Positions 24,801 to 36,512 of a stretch of DNA of 64,000 nucleotides are shown piece by piece. The translations under genes and the position numbers were made by a program. The stretch covers positions 18,136,309 through 18,200,308 of the forward strand of contig OY978525.1 in NCBI GenBank assembly GCA_963854835.1, written 5' to 3'. The number at the start of each line of letters is the position of its first letter. The first letter of the stretch is position 1. The notes beneath the pieces are model-generated. The model was not told the origin of the DNA. It was given only the letters and a program-made list of their open reading frames with translations, and ran no database searches. This stretch comes from Megamerina dolium. Taxonomy: Eukaryota; Arthropoda; Insecta; Diptera; Megamerinidae.

Positions 24801-26680
24801 AGGTGCTACATTTGGAAGATAATCGCCTACAGAAATTGTACGGCTATGAATTCGAACATTTGACAGCTTTGCGTGAATTGTACCTGCACAATAATCTGCT
24901 GACGAGCATTGAGAATACAACATTGGCACCACTCGTCTCCCTAGAAGTGCTGCGCATCGATGGCAATCGACTTGTGACATTGCCTATTTGGCAACTGCAT
25001 CAACCGCAATTCAAACAATTGCATGCCATCTGGCTGGGACGCAATCAGTGGTCTTGTCTGTGTAAATTCTTGCAAGAGCTTACCGCATATGTGGCCGATA
25101 ATGCGCTGATTGTGCAGGATTCCCAGGATATATATTGCATGGAACCAATGGAGGGGGGCAGTGGTGGTCTGACTGGTAGTGGTGGTGGTATTGGTGGCAT
25201 TGGCAATGGCTATGATATGGCTGCTTATGCTACTGATGTGGCTAAACTAAAACGTGAACTAGATTTCAATGCATCTGCTACAGCGTGCACTGATTATTAT
25301 TCAGGTGGCTCTATGCTACAGCATGGCATACCAAAGCCGTATATTCCATTGTTGGCTGCTGCTTTGGCTGCGGTCTTTTTGCTTGTCGTTTGCATTGTCA
25401 TATTCGTGTTTCGTGAATCGTTACGTATTTGGTTGTTTGCCCATTATGGTGTGCGTGTCTTTGGGCCACGCTGTGAGGAATCGGAAAAGCTGTACGATGC
25501 TGTGCTGTTGCATTCCGCAAAAGACTCAGAATTTGTTGGCCAACATTTGGTTGCTGAATTGGAGACAGGTCGTCCGCCGTTGCGCATTTGTTTGCAACAT
25601 CGTGACTTAGCACACGATGCCACCCATTATCAAGTGTTGGAAGCATCACGTGTATCGCGTCGTGTTATCATTTTGCTGTCGCGAAATTTCCTACAAACAG
25701 AATGGTCTCGTTGTGAGCTGCGGCGCGCGGTGCACGATGCATTGCGCGGACGGCCACAGAAGCTGGTAATCATCGAAGAGCCTGAGGTATTGTTCGAAGC
25801 GGAAAGTGATATTGAATTGCTGCCATATTTAAAGACATCTGCTGTGCATCGTATTCGTCGGACAGATCGTCATTTCTGGGAGAAGCTACGCTATGCACTG
25901 CCAGTCGAGTATCCCACGTATCGTGGCAATAACTATTCGCTCGATCATAATCATGAGCGTATCAAACAGCCCGCCAGCCCAGGCATACTTTATCGGCAAG
26001 CACCGCCACCAGCCTATTGTACCGACAATGGTGCTGCTGGTGATAGTGCTGTTGCACTGGATCAAAATTACTCATCGGCAACCACAGCAACACCAAGTCC
26101 GAGACCACAGCGTCGCGGTGGTGGTGAGCATGTGGTGCACACATTGCATCATCCTGTGGTTGGTACACATTTGCATCCCAGCTCGGCGACTACACATCGT
26201 ATTGGCGGTGATGTTATTGGTGCCACGGCGCCACAATATTACCATCATAATGCAGCAGTCACGGCAGCCGCTACGGCAACGGCGCCAACTTCCAGTCAAC
26301 ATCATACACATGCACAATATATTAGCGGTGGTGGTGGGCGTCCACCATCCGAACATATTTACTCCAGCATTGATTCCGATTACTCAACATTGGATAACGA
26401 GAATATGCTGATGATGCCACCACCATCACCGACACCAACGCAGCAACAGGCAACAGCAACTGTAAATAGTTTACATCGAACACAATTTCAGCAGCAGCAG
26501 CAGCAACAACAACAACTACAAGCACAAAATATGGCGCAAACATGGCGACCGCAACAAAATCAAAAGCAGCGTGACCATCACATCGTTGGTGAGGGAGTGT
26601 CATCGCAAGCAACGACTATGGTAACAGCGCCATCAGTTGGGCAACAGCAAGGACAACATGTGCAGGCGTATTTAGTGTAA
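21881..26680 (+). CDS. Toll-7: Toll-7, Toll-family single-pass receptor (intronless CDS, 1599 codons)
   Basis: A Toll-family receptor at the cell surface, probably binding Spatzle-type ligands and signalling through its TIR domain; Drosophila Toll-7 has reported roles in antiviral response and development. Numbering from Met at 21881: hydrophobic segment about 71-89, Ala/Ser-rich linker, ectodomain from about Asn175, a long first LRR block with its C-cap cysteines starting at Cys814-x-Cys816, a Cys-rich junction and second N-cap (Cys890, Cys894, Cys896), a short second LRR block, a second C-cap (Cys1059-x-Cys1061), transmembrane helix about 1155-1177, TIR about 1204-1341 ending in an FWEKLRYALP motif, then a His/Gln-rich tail with IYSSIDSDYSTLDN near 1493 and a C-terminal VQAYLV. 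The cap, TIR and tail motifs match Toll-7 better than its close paralogue 18w, by memory. The open frame extends to 21719, but that codon is GTG and a stop lies at 21713. The first in-frame ATG, 21881, has AAAC before it; later ATGs are 21947 and 21968. All leave an unusually long region before the hydrophobic segment, so the start is less certain than the gene. Confidence 0.9.
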   Translation: MCNIQKKTASVTTTSTTTTRHVMQRLALFMDRGSNNIATEAKITAKAISIGTSKKLETAVAITTITTTTQLISVILYVIVAVAAATLTLEQATSLPGAAASAGGALLYSSAAVDAAHHTSVAPGSTIGSNGGIATSSSLSLSSAAAAVGGSSSSSLAEAEAAAGAAAVASTALINQCSWQYNGTTSVLCNLRTIDRSGLDLQGADGTNQLQIKCSDLYLFESQLPQAAFARLQTLDTLRVESCKLLQLPNNAFEGLSALKTLAVNTRNAEWGPGKTLELFPDSLNGLKQLTELDLASNNLRALPSGFLCPVGNLQILNLTRNRIRSAENLGFADMNCNGGSELQALDASFNELRAITESWGISRLRRLQHLSLQHNNISVLSGEALAGLSSLRIVNLSNNHLETLPEGLFAGSKELREIHLQHNELYELPKGLFHRLEQLLVVDLSGNQLTSNHIDNTTFSGLIRLIVLNLAHNALTRIDYRTFKELYFLQILNLRNNSIGHIEDNAFLPLYNLHTLNLAENRLHTLDDKLFNGLYVLSKLTLNNNLISVIEPNVFKNCSDLKELDLSSNQMNEVPRALQDLAMLRTLDLGENQIRTFDNQSFKNLHQLTGLRLIDNQIGNISVGMFSDLPRLSVLNLAKNRIQTIERGSFDKNFELEAIRLDRNFLSDINGVFATLVSLLWLNLSENHLVWFDYAFIPSNLKWLDIHGNYIEALGNYYKLQEEIRVKTLDASHNRITEIGAMSIPNTIELLFINNNLIGTVHPNSFVDKANLARVDLYANAMTKLQLQQLRVTPIPPNKPLPEFYLGGNPFECDCTMDWLQRINNLTTRQHPRVMDLPNIECVMPHARGAPVRSLTTLHPKDFLCRYESHCFALCHCCDFDACDCEMTCPSNCTCYHDQIWSTNVVDCGGQQTMELPRRVPMDSSVVYLDGNNFPVLKNHAFIGRKNLKSLYVNGSQVDSIQNRTFAGLISLQVLHLEDNRLQKLYGYEFEHLTALRELYLHNNLLTSIENTTLAPLVSLEVLRIDGNRLVTLPIWQLHQPQFKQLHAIWLGRNQWSCLCKFLQELTAYVADNALIVQDSQDIYCMEPMEGGSGGLTGSGGGIGGIGNGYDMAAYATDVAKLKRELDFNASATACTDYYSGGSMLQHGIPKPYIPLLAAALAAVFLLVVCIVIFVFRESLRIWLFAHYGVRVFGPRCEESEKLYDAVLLHSAKDSEFVGQHLVAELETGRPPLRICLQHRDLAHDATHYQVLEASRVSRRVIILLSRNFLQTEWSRCELRRAVHDALRGRPQKLVIIEEPEVLFEAESDIELLPYLKTSAVHRIRRTDRHFWEKLRYALPVEYPTYRGNNYSLDHNHERIKQPASPGILYRQAPPPAYCTDNGAAGDSAVALDQNYSSATTATPSPRPQRRGGGEHVVHTLHHPVVGTHLHPSSATTHRIGGDVIGATAPQYYHHNAAVTAAATATAPTSSQHHTHAQYISGGGGRPPSEHIYSSIDSDYSTLDNENMLMMPPPSPTPTQQQATATVNSLHRTQFQQQQQQQQQLQAQNMAQTWRPQQNQKQRDHHIVGEGVSSQATTMVTAPSVGQQQGQHVQAYLV

Positions 26681-27000
26681 ATTATGTACTCGTAGGTTTA
26701 GCAAAGCAAAGCAAAACAAAAAAAAAAAACAATTTACAAAATTTATGAGAAATAAGGACTGGTTCCTGTAAAATACTAAACTTTAACTAATATGAAATTA
26801 CTCTTATTTATTATTAATTATTTCACACACACACACACCCACACGCACACACACACTGCCACATATTAACGCAATTTTAACTGAATAAATTCGTAATGAA
26901 TAAAAATTTTAAATAAAAATAACAGCTAGTGGATGAGAGAAAAGAGGACAAACTACTACTTAAATCAGTGAATAGAGCCTATGTTACTGAGTGAATAAAC
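26681..27000 (+). terminator. Toll-7 3' UTR with clustered poly(A) signals
   Basis: After the TAA at 26678-26680 there are AATAAA hexamers at 26884, 26899 and 26912, and another near 26994. A (CA)n tract lies at 26825-26856. The first cluster would give a 3' UTR of about 220-250 bases; the last adds about 100. Confidence 0.5.
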
Positions 27001-27448
27001 AAACGTATGTAATTAATTAATATTTGTATAATTCTCTGTGTAGACTAGTTTTGTTGTTTATTTTTAATTTTGTTCTTTTTTTTTTTGTGTTAACATATTT
27101 TTTTCTTCTACCTCACTTGTGTGTGAGTGAGGTGGAAAAAATCGATGTATTGTATATAAATAGGATATACTATGACTATACATGCGATAAACATATAGTA
27201 TATGTAAAGCTAATATATATATAAAAAAAAAATTAATTGTAAATATTTACTTTAATTAAAATTTAATATGGTATATATCCAACGTATGCATATATAGGTA
27301 CTATACCATATGTGTGAAATGAAATGAAAGTGTATGGAATGGCATGAATGAGACAAAAAAAAAATTACTAAAGCGAGTAAATACAAATAAAAATTGTTTG
27401 AAAAAATATATTAATTAATTAATTAATTACACGAATACAGCATACGAT

Positions 27449-27559
27449 TATATACAGGGTGTGTCAATTAAATAGAATTCTAATTGTCGATTTTTCAAAA
27501 TTCTTAGTCCGATAGAAAACGATGTCATTTGCTTAAATTATTATGGCACCCTGTATATA
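27449..27559. mobile_element. Short MITE (111 bp) with 13-bp inverted ends
   Basis: TATATACAGGGTG at 27449-27461 is perfectly inverted at 27547-27559. The CAGGGTG core after TA repeats is typical of Tc1/mariner-type ends. No coding capacity. Note a TA-rich border, so the exact TA target duplication is ambiguous. Confidence 0.6.
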
Positions 27560-28112
27560 CAATTCACTATACACACTTCAATACACTTGTTGACATACAT
27601 ATAATTTTGTTTTCAAACAATATATTGATTGCCACTGCATATAGTAAACCTGTTTTAATGACGATGGTTACACTTGTAACTAGTATTCGAACTAGTTCAG
27701 AAAATTTTATACCGTTTTTCATCAAATATTTCATTCATACCTTCACTTTAGAATTAATGCTGAATTGCAATTTGTTTTTTTTTTTAATTGATATTTATGG
27801 CTACTCAGAATATTTACAAATAGGTGCTACTAGATACGATATACAATAATTTGGAGCTTCTCCTACGTTAGTAATTCAACGAGAAAATTTTGAAATATTT
27901 TTAAATTGTATATCAATTGAGATACAGATTTTTGCAAGACTGTGCGATTAAAAGTTTGATTGAACAATATGATTAATCAACATTCACATTAATTAAATAA
28001 CAAATTATTGGAAGTAGCATGCTTTTGATTAATCAGAAATTTAAATTATTTGTTTAATCAGATTTGTTGATTAGCCAGAATAAAATATTCAAAATATTTG
28101 AAATATTTTTTA

Positions 28113-28260
28113 CCATTGATTAATTCAAAAGAATATTTCACAAATTACGAAAAGTTTCAAACAAATCTTTGTTAAATTAATTTTTTTTTTCCATTGATTA
28201 ATTCAAAAGAATATTTCAAAAATTACGAAATGTTTCAAAGAAATCATTGTTAAATTAAAC
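28113..28260. repeat. 78-bp tandem duplication
   Basis: CCATTGATTAATTCAAAAGA begins at 28113 and again at 28191. The two units match throughout except for a handful of substitutions. They lie inside a longer stretch (27960-28370) rich in GATTAATC motifs on both strands. Confidence 0.8.
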
Positions 28261-29867
28261 AAAGTTCTAATTAATCGAATAATTTGTATTTTGATTAATC
28301 GAATGTTTATTTAATCGTAATTTTAAATAATCAAATTGTTCAACCAAAGGATTAATCACAAAGCTCTAATTTTTTAACATTAAAATTCAGTTTCAATTTA
28401 CAATTAATTTGTGGGAGAACTCGGTTGAAGGTAAACTCCAAAGCACTTGGGAAAGTGATGCTTGTTGTACTAGCACATTTTAAAAAATTATTTAACTAGT
28501 TCAATATCCAATGTCGGTAACTATCATATGCCATTTTCTTTATTTCTTAAACAGAGCCTATATTACTTTAAATCATTTTAATGATGTTCATAACGTTTTA
28601 AGCCTTTTTCATACTTTTCTGAAATGTAAATCTATATTTTTGAGAATTAATATTTAACTAATTTCAAATCTACCGTTGTTTTACAGAATTTATAAATGTT
28701 TTAGGTCTTCCTGAAAGGTTTCTTTAGTAGTTTGTTAATTTAAATTCATATTTTCATCATAAAAATTAATAAGTAAACCTTTTTTTTTAATATCCATCTA
28801 TTGTAATTTGAACTCTCTCCAGAATTGGTCAGTTAGGAATAAGGAGAAAAATAACAGACAAGAAGATTTAGACTGGTTTCTGGGACTGCTAACTAATAAC
28901 TTTTGTCAGGATTGTCTGAATGAGTGACAAGTTTTCCATTTGGGGGTTATAAATGTTCACAGAGAACGCCATTTTTTTTTAATAATTACTTATTCATCGA
29001 CACAAAGACCGTGTATCAATTTGTCCAATTGCCTGAATTGTTTAATTACTTATCAGAAAGGGGGAGAGAAATAGAGATAGCTTTCTTACTCATACTTCTG
29101 ATTCATTTTTGTGCTTTATTTCTTAATTCCTTTTCTAATATATTTACCTTTTTTCTTTGTGATATGTCCCTCTCCACATTTTCATTTCTTCCAGAGCCAA
29201 TGGCATCAATTATGTGTCAATAAGCCTGGCCTCACCTAAGAAATTAGTTTAAAAAAAAAATAGTAATAATAAAAATACTCACCAAAATGAACTAGTTACT
29301 TTATTGTGGCATATTATTCTTTTATGTTATGTACTACTGCAGATTATATGCTTACGTGCGTATGCATACTTGCATAGAAACTGCCATATCCATACATGTA
29401 CACATGTATATACATACACATACATATAAATAGTACTTTATATGCATCAAAATTTATTATATCGAAACGAAAGAAAAATGACTATAAACAAAGATATTTT
29501 TCTACTATTCTTATAACATCCTTTTCATACATACCATGCATACTCATATTCGTACATTACTTAATACCTATATACATACATATATTCATACAAGTACATA
29601 ACTACTATAAATATGTAAACGCTGTCTAAATGTCTGTCTTCTTTCAAATCATCCAACACCACATATATTACATACATACATACATATTGCATACCTATAC
29701 CATACATTTATAATTGTCTCGTTCCACACAAACATACATATAGGCTATAAGGTAGATATAAATAAATATATAGAGGAGATATTTTGTAAATGTAAATTGT
29801 ATATTGTTTCTTTTTTATACCTTACCTATAAACTTATTTATATAAATATACTATAGTACATTTATAC

Positions 29868-29870
<3 letters not shown>

Positions 29871-29936
<66 letters not shown>
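29871..29936. repeat. (AT)33 microsatellite
   Basis: An uninterrupted AT dinucleotide run of 66 bases. It is self-complementary and able to form a cruciform or slip in replication. Confidence 0.98.
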
Positions 29937-29940
<4 letters not shown>

Positions 29941-31936
29941 ATATTCATCATACATTACTATTGGTATATGTATAGTATATGTGAATAAAGGCAAAAAATA
30001 ATAATAATAATAATGAAACTGGCAAACTGCATTTAGCATTTAAATTATAAATATATCAATTTATTTAATATATTTATTTAGATGCTTCACAAGGTCTCAT
30101 AAGTCAAACGTCATAATATCAAGTCGAGTTATAGTGTTATAGTAACACATTCTCATTTTTGTGGGCCAGAAATATTATATCATTCTTATGAAAAATACTC
30201 CCTAAACTATTGTGGAATTTTACGGAAATTATGACGTAATATGACATCTTGTGATTCACCTAATTTTGAATTATTTTTTTTAAAATAATTTTATGAAATC
30301 CGCATTCAATATTTATATATATCTCTTAATTTATTGATTTGTATTTAATTAATATATAAAATCTAATATTTGTTAATTTTGTTTGTTTCCATTAAAATGC
30401 GTTTTAATGCCTTTTGCTGCAAATTGTATATGTGCAAGTATTAAAAAAAAAAGAATTATTAATACCTTGTGAATATACCATATAAAATAAAGCTTATACA
30501 TATATATATAATAGGTATACATACTTTAGTTGATATAAATACTATATACTATGTGTATAACTGATAATGAATGAATGATAGAGCCCATAACCAAGCTAAT
30601 AAATTATTTTATTAAAAAAAAAAAACAAAATTGATAATAAAAACAAACTTTAATATATTTAATGCTAAACTTAAATTAATTTATATTGAAACAAAAAATA
30701 AATAAAAAAATAATTATAAAATAGGCAAAAAATAAAATCATCTCTGCTCTAACACTATTGTATGCAAAAGTGAATGAGATAATATAGATACAAAAAATTA
30801 AAAAAAAAAAAATACGAACAAACTACAACTGAAAATCCAAAACTGTTATTTATTTTTTATTTTATAATTATAGAAATTAAACAAAGGAGAACAGAAATAT
30901 AAACAAACATCACACTTATATGACAAAAAAATGAGAGAATTAATTATTTTTTTTTCCTTGTGAACACACACACATATATATATAAATATATTTTTGTTTT
31001 CAAAAAATATAAAACAAAGAATTTAAAAAATCAAAATCTATTTTCTGTGTTTTAATTTCATTTAATTGAGTTTTTAATTTAGAGATGAAACATCGTCACA
31101 TTATGAGCTTAGAAAATGTGATTAGGAAGGGTGAACAACATGTAGCTTCATTTTAGATGAAAACCTACCCACTTTCACCATCAATTATTTCACTATATCC
31201 ACAAAGCAAAACCTGTGAAAAACGGCGTAAAATTTATAGGGAACCTAATCGACAAGATCTTCAGCATCAGAAATGTGTTTCCCAATTTCGTGATAAAGAT
31301 TTTAATGTCAGTGAATCGTGCTCGGAAAAGCTAATACATGGATTAAAAAAAAAATTCACATGCTACAATTCATGACAACCCAGAGACATCAAACATTCAT
31401 TATTCAAAAGTCCACAACCATTTCTGGAATCTAGAATTAATTGGCCAGCTCGTTATTTGGATTGGTATTGATCTTAGAAAAAGGTACATCCCATCAAATG
31501 CAACCATCTACAATGTCCACCTCAAATTCATCAAAAATGATTTGTTTTTTATTATACATAATAAACATTTTGTAAAAATGGGTCGTTTACACCTCTAGCC
31601 AGCACAAACGATCGTGTTTCAAACGAAATTTCAATAGAATTCTCAAAATGTCTCCTCTAGGACACAACTAAAAGAAATTTCATGGACGCGGATGATTTAT
31701 ATCGGTCTCACTCGTTTAAAGATCATCGATAGACCTACAATATGGTATTTAAACTCTTTCCGAATGTTGTAGCCATCTGCGGAGTAATTTACATTTAAGT
31801 ACTATGGGTAGTCATCTATAATGGCGTCACCGAGCTCAATTTCTTATGCGGAAAAAGTTTATCAAAATTATGGCGAGAGTATACCTATACGAGAAGTTCT
31901 CATCTTTCTCATCTTAATAATTAAGTTGTTACTGAT

Positions 31937-32119
31937 CAGTGGCGTAGCCGTGGAAGCAGATCAGGGGCATAGATCCCCGTTGGCCGATGGACTTGTTGTA
32001 AAAGAAAAATAATAATATATAGATATTTAAAAATCATTTAGTAAACATTTTTTCTTATACAATACATCTTTTTCATTAAACCCCCCGCCCCCCTTGTCAA
32101 AATTCTGGCTACACCACTG
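31937..32119. mobile_element. hAT-like MITE (183 bp)
   Basis: CAGTGGCGTAGCC at the left end is inverted at the right end as GGCTACACCACTG, one mismatch in 13. Flanks of eight bases, ttactgat and ttactaaa, agree at six of eight positions, compatible with a decayed 8-bp hAT target duplication. A C-rich block near the right end (CCCCCCGCCCCCC) is characteristic of this type of end. No ORF inside belongs to a transposase. Confidence 0.6.
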
Positions 32120-34879
32120 TTACTAAACTAATTTTAAACTATTGATTAATTTTAAACTATATAATAGAAATGGAGAATGGAATGGAGGAGAATCGTAAAT
32201 GGGCTTTTTCTTTGATTCTATTGATATTGTTTTATGACATTCGAGGTGTTTGAATATGGAATACTTGTAGCTCTAAAAATGTTTTTCATGCATAATTCAA
32301 ATTGAAGATTACGCTTAAGCTATATTTTTATATATTTTGCTTTATAATTAATGATTTGAAGGATTCGTATAATATTGCTGACATTTTAAATACTATCTTA
32401 GGTTAAAAAATTTATTATCATCACTAGAAATTTTCAATATTAAAAATCTAGTACAGCTCATCGCAACTCAAAGGATATATATACTTAACGGAATTTGGTA
32501 AGTGTTATTGAAATTTCTCAATTTCTTTCAATTGCTTCATGAACACTAGAATTTCGATTTTTACTTATTGATTGATAAAATGTTTTCCAATAAATTTAAT
32601 CCATATTTTGGCTTGTAAATAATATATTTTATGCATATATCAAAGAATGAAAAACAAACTATAAAAAGTTTACTAAATAATCACACCTGCTGCTGCTGCT
32701 GTTGTTGCTCTGCAAACATCCAACACCATCGTTTTATACGCTTCATAAACGCATAAAGTGAACAAATTTTCAACTAATAAAAATAAACTCACGCATATGC
32801 CGACATAGGTGTATGTATACCAGCTCGTATATGGACATATCATAAAACAACACACACAAACATATACTAATCGACACATATGCATATTTAAATAATCAAA
32901 TTGAATGTTAGTCAACCTATGCAAAACAAATAAAAACGCTTTATGATGACTTGAGCGCGTCAAAAATTAAATAAAACAATCACTGTGAAAGAGATGCATA
33001 CACACAAGTATAGCTCTACATATGTACGAGTATGTGTTCATTTATTTTGTGGTGTTATACAACACAAGTAAATATTTCCAAATATTATTGTTATTTTCAT
33101 TTTATTTTACCTTTAGCAATACACTATAGCTATAGTATAATATACATCTAAAATATTCATATTTCTATGATCTATTATGTAGATATGTACGTACAAATGC
33201 ACATTGAGCCAAAATGTGCATCAATGTGTATCATTTGAATATAAATACACAAATACATATTTAGTAGATATTCGTACTTGTCATAACTAGTACGGTTGAC
33301 CAAACTGACAAGCGAACACTTTTAATAAACCTACAGTTGTGTCTGTTATTTGATTGTTTCGAGAACGAACACTTGGCGCAGTCAAATAATAATGGATGTT
33401 GGTTTATATTGTACATACTAGTACATGTATGTATGTGAGTACCTACACAGCATACTCGTATATAATGTACCACCATAGGTAATCATCATACTCATACGAC
33501 TATTCATATATGTATGTATACTCGTATAAACCATACATGTGAATGTATGGCAGATTTGGTGCAGCATAATATCATACAATACTCATACAAAAATGATTTA
33601 TCATATTTTCGTCGTTGTTGTTGTTGTTTTTGTTTGTTTTGTTTTTCATATTCATACACATATATATGCACATATAAGTCACATATAATTTTTTGTGATG
33701 TTTTTGACAGTCAACAGAAGGAATGAACGATATGTGTCTGAATGTATGTTATGTACATATGTACATTGAATGTGTGGCTTCATAATAATTCATACATTCA
33801 TTTGTATTTATTATGAATTCAATTTGATAAAGAAAATAAAGCACAACGCAACAACAAAAGCTCAACAATAGACATAGCAGCAGTAACAACAACAACAAAA
33901 ACAACAACAACAAAATGTAATACAATTTAAACTTAAAAATAATAATAATAAAAATAATGAATAAAATTGAAATAATAATAGGTGGGGTATTTTTTTCTCG
34001 ATATTTGATGCTTGAAGCAACTTTCAAAAATATACATATACATATACATACATACATACAAGGTGGATAAAAATTCAACTAGATTATTGCATTTTTTTAT
34101 TAGTTATATTAGAAATTATACCATATTGTTGCAACCATTAAGCGTTATAGGTCGATCGAAAAATATGTGACACATTATGGAAGGATGGTACGAGGTCCAA
34201 ACGGCTCCTTGTTTTTCACTAAAAATTTCTCTTAATCACAGAGAAAATATCTTATACAACACACAATCTGAAAATGACCTCTAAGAGATTGAGTCTGTTA
34301 AATTGAGAGTGTTATTTTTTCAGTATAATTGTAATAACGGATTTTAAATTGAAGAATTCTTTTTCAATCAAACTTTGTCACAAAATCCTTTCGAAAGCTT
34401 TTTGATGGGTAAATTTACGGCCATAGGTTTAAAGAAAATAATTTAAGTGTTTTTTTAATGCACCAGTAACCCTGTATACATTATAGCACCTATTTTCAAT
34501 TATTGGTATAATAAACAATGAACATACAATACATATAGGTAAATGTACATATTGAATTAAAAAAATATATGCATATACTATTTATATTATAGATTAATTG
34601 AAGAGAAAAGAAAAATGTGTATCTGTACTTGTAGATCAATTTTGCCATTACCAAAACTAAAGCTACATATATGTGAAATTTATTTAATTCGAACACATTT
34701 TCAATAAATAAATCATGTCAAATTATCATAAAAAAATACTGCTAGACAGTTTCACTTCCAAATATTTTTTAATACATATAATTGTATATGTGACTAAAAC
34801 TATGAAATGTTAGATATTAGTATGATAAAATACTTATTTTCTCAAGAGTCACCAGTGCTTTGATGATGGCTCGAATATT

Positions 34880-35175
34880 ACAATATCAAATTATTGGCGT
34901 AACGGATGTGACATTCGTATAGTTTTTCTATATGACCAAAAAATAAGACAAATGGAAGGATGTATTATGCATTTCGACGCTAATTGAATACTATTTGTAT
35001 ATATACATACAAAAATTGTGCACAATTGAGTGCTTGATTTCAAGATATCGGTCAATATATGTAAGCCGATACGGATGCGACAAAATATAGAAGTGCCTAT
35101 GCTCAGGAAAATGTATAAAATTGTGAATTGAAAAAATAATTCTTTTAGGAATATGGACAAATTATCTCTAAACAA
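34880..35175 (-). repeat. Unclassified dispersed repeat, copy 1
   Basis: Read on the minus strand this contains, in order, a TATATTTTGTCGCATCCGT motif, GATATCTTGAAAT, TCCATTTGT and CGAATGTCACATCCGTTACG. The same order and spacing is seen on the plus strand at 39420-39690. By eye about 70 percent identical, with indels. I do not recognise the family. Confidence 0.55.
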
Positions 35176-35739
35176 TATGCTTTCATTATATTATTTTGTA
35201 ATGAGAGAATTAGTCTTTGCTCTTTTACTGCTTTTATTGGGTTAAAAACGAATGAAAATTAGTCATCTTCTATTAATAACATATGTAATATATATTATGT
35301 CCTTATATAGAGCATGGGCCCCAACGCTTTAAATATATCGAAATGGGCATGAGAAATGATACTGAAATTTGGTAAATGAACTAAGATTGTTCACATTGTG
35401 TGAAATACAAAAAAATTGGTGAGATTGAATAACTGAGAGTAGCACCTGCCTTACAATTCAAATAGATAAAAGGAGTTTTTTGTCATTTGAGCTTTATTAT
35501 TTAGGGTTAAAACAGCATTTACAAGTGTTTGATTTTTTCCAATTATGCTTGTTTTTTCTTTTTTTAGAATATTGTTTATTTAATGTACTATGTTCTGAAC
35601 AAAAAATAATTTCATATCAATTTCACATATATTCTATCCTAGAAAATTTTCCATTCATCCCCAGGACCACCGAATTTTGTAGTTCGGTGGAACTACAGGT
35701 AGAAAAGCTCTTTCAAACGTCAAGAAATATGTTCTGACC

Positions 35740-36512
35740 ACAAAAGAAATAATTATCTTCTCTGACAGTCAGTCTGTTCTGAGTTGACTGCAATCAGCAA
35801 GACATTCATCCAAGACAGTGATTGAATGTCATGAATAGAACTAAGCTTTCGGAATACTTTAACAAAACTCTGTCTTGGGTACCCGGCCATAGCAATATTG
35901 AGGGTAACTTCAAGGCGGATAAATTGGCAAGACAATGTACGACAATACCACTCCACCAGAACAAGGCGTCGGTCCCAATACCACTGACAACTTGCAAGTT
36001 GCTAATAGATAGGTTTACCATCGTTGTCGCCAACACACGTTAGAGATAAACCCCTAACTGTTTAACTAGTAGGCTAACGTGGCCAGAATGCAGTTTAAGT
36101 CGAACTAAGCTACTTTTGAAATGTAATAGGCTGGACACCAGAAGAACAATTGGGGTTCTAACTGGTCATTGCCTTATCGGTAGGCACGCAAATAGACTAA
36201 GGGCACCTTTTTAAGACTATTTTAGAAGCTGTCAGGCTGTTGCAGAGGAAGAAACCGTAGAAAACCTTCTGTGCGGGTGCATGGCTCAGTGCAGGAGAAA
36301 GTTCAATACGCTCGGAATAGACTCTCTTGACAACATCACGAAAGTTGCAAATATAAAACTAACCATGATTATTTCGTTCATTAAATCCACAAGTTGGTTT
36401 AGAGAGGACCCAGTGGGATAAGGATAAGCTTCAGTGGTATCACAATAGACCTTCAAATGGCCCACGTGCGTCGCAGGACAGCCACCCTACCTACCTACCT
36501 ACCTACCTACCT
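35740..36512 (+). mobile_element. Decayed 3' end of a LINE with RNase H domain
   Basis: The plus strand encodes the RNase H part of a non-LTR polyprotein: FSDSQSVL near 35757 (catalytic Asp), then SWVPGHSNIEGNFKADKLAR around 35872-35931 (His and last Asp). It continues with a C-terminal Cys-containing motif (EEETVENLLCGCMAQCRRK) and ends WFREDPVG. Several stops and frameshifts, including a TAG after ANTR near 36042, disable it. It ends in a (CCTA)n tail at about 36486-36512. RNase H places it among I/R1/LOA-type LINEs; no finer call is possible. Confidence 0.75.

Larger units (their letters stand above)
27001..34879. other. No gene recognised
   Basis: Apart from the two MITEs, the duplication and the AT tract, this is AT-rich with TACATA repeats. 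The 31080-31700 patch is less AT-rich and its plus strand has KCVSQFRDKDFNVSES, faintly like the HTH-end of a SETMAR-type mariner, too weak to call. Confidence 0.45.

Noticed and set aside
31157..31375. 72-codon open stretch with a faint mariner HTH resemblance
   Set aside because: Only one short motif matches and no catalytic region or ends were found.
34058..34480. Possible transposon with ACAAGGTGG / ACCCTGTATAC ends
   Set aside because: The ends match poorly and there is no clear target duplication or coding signal between.
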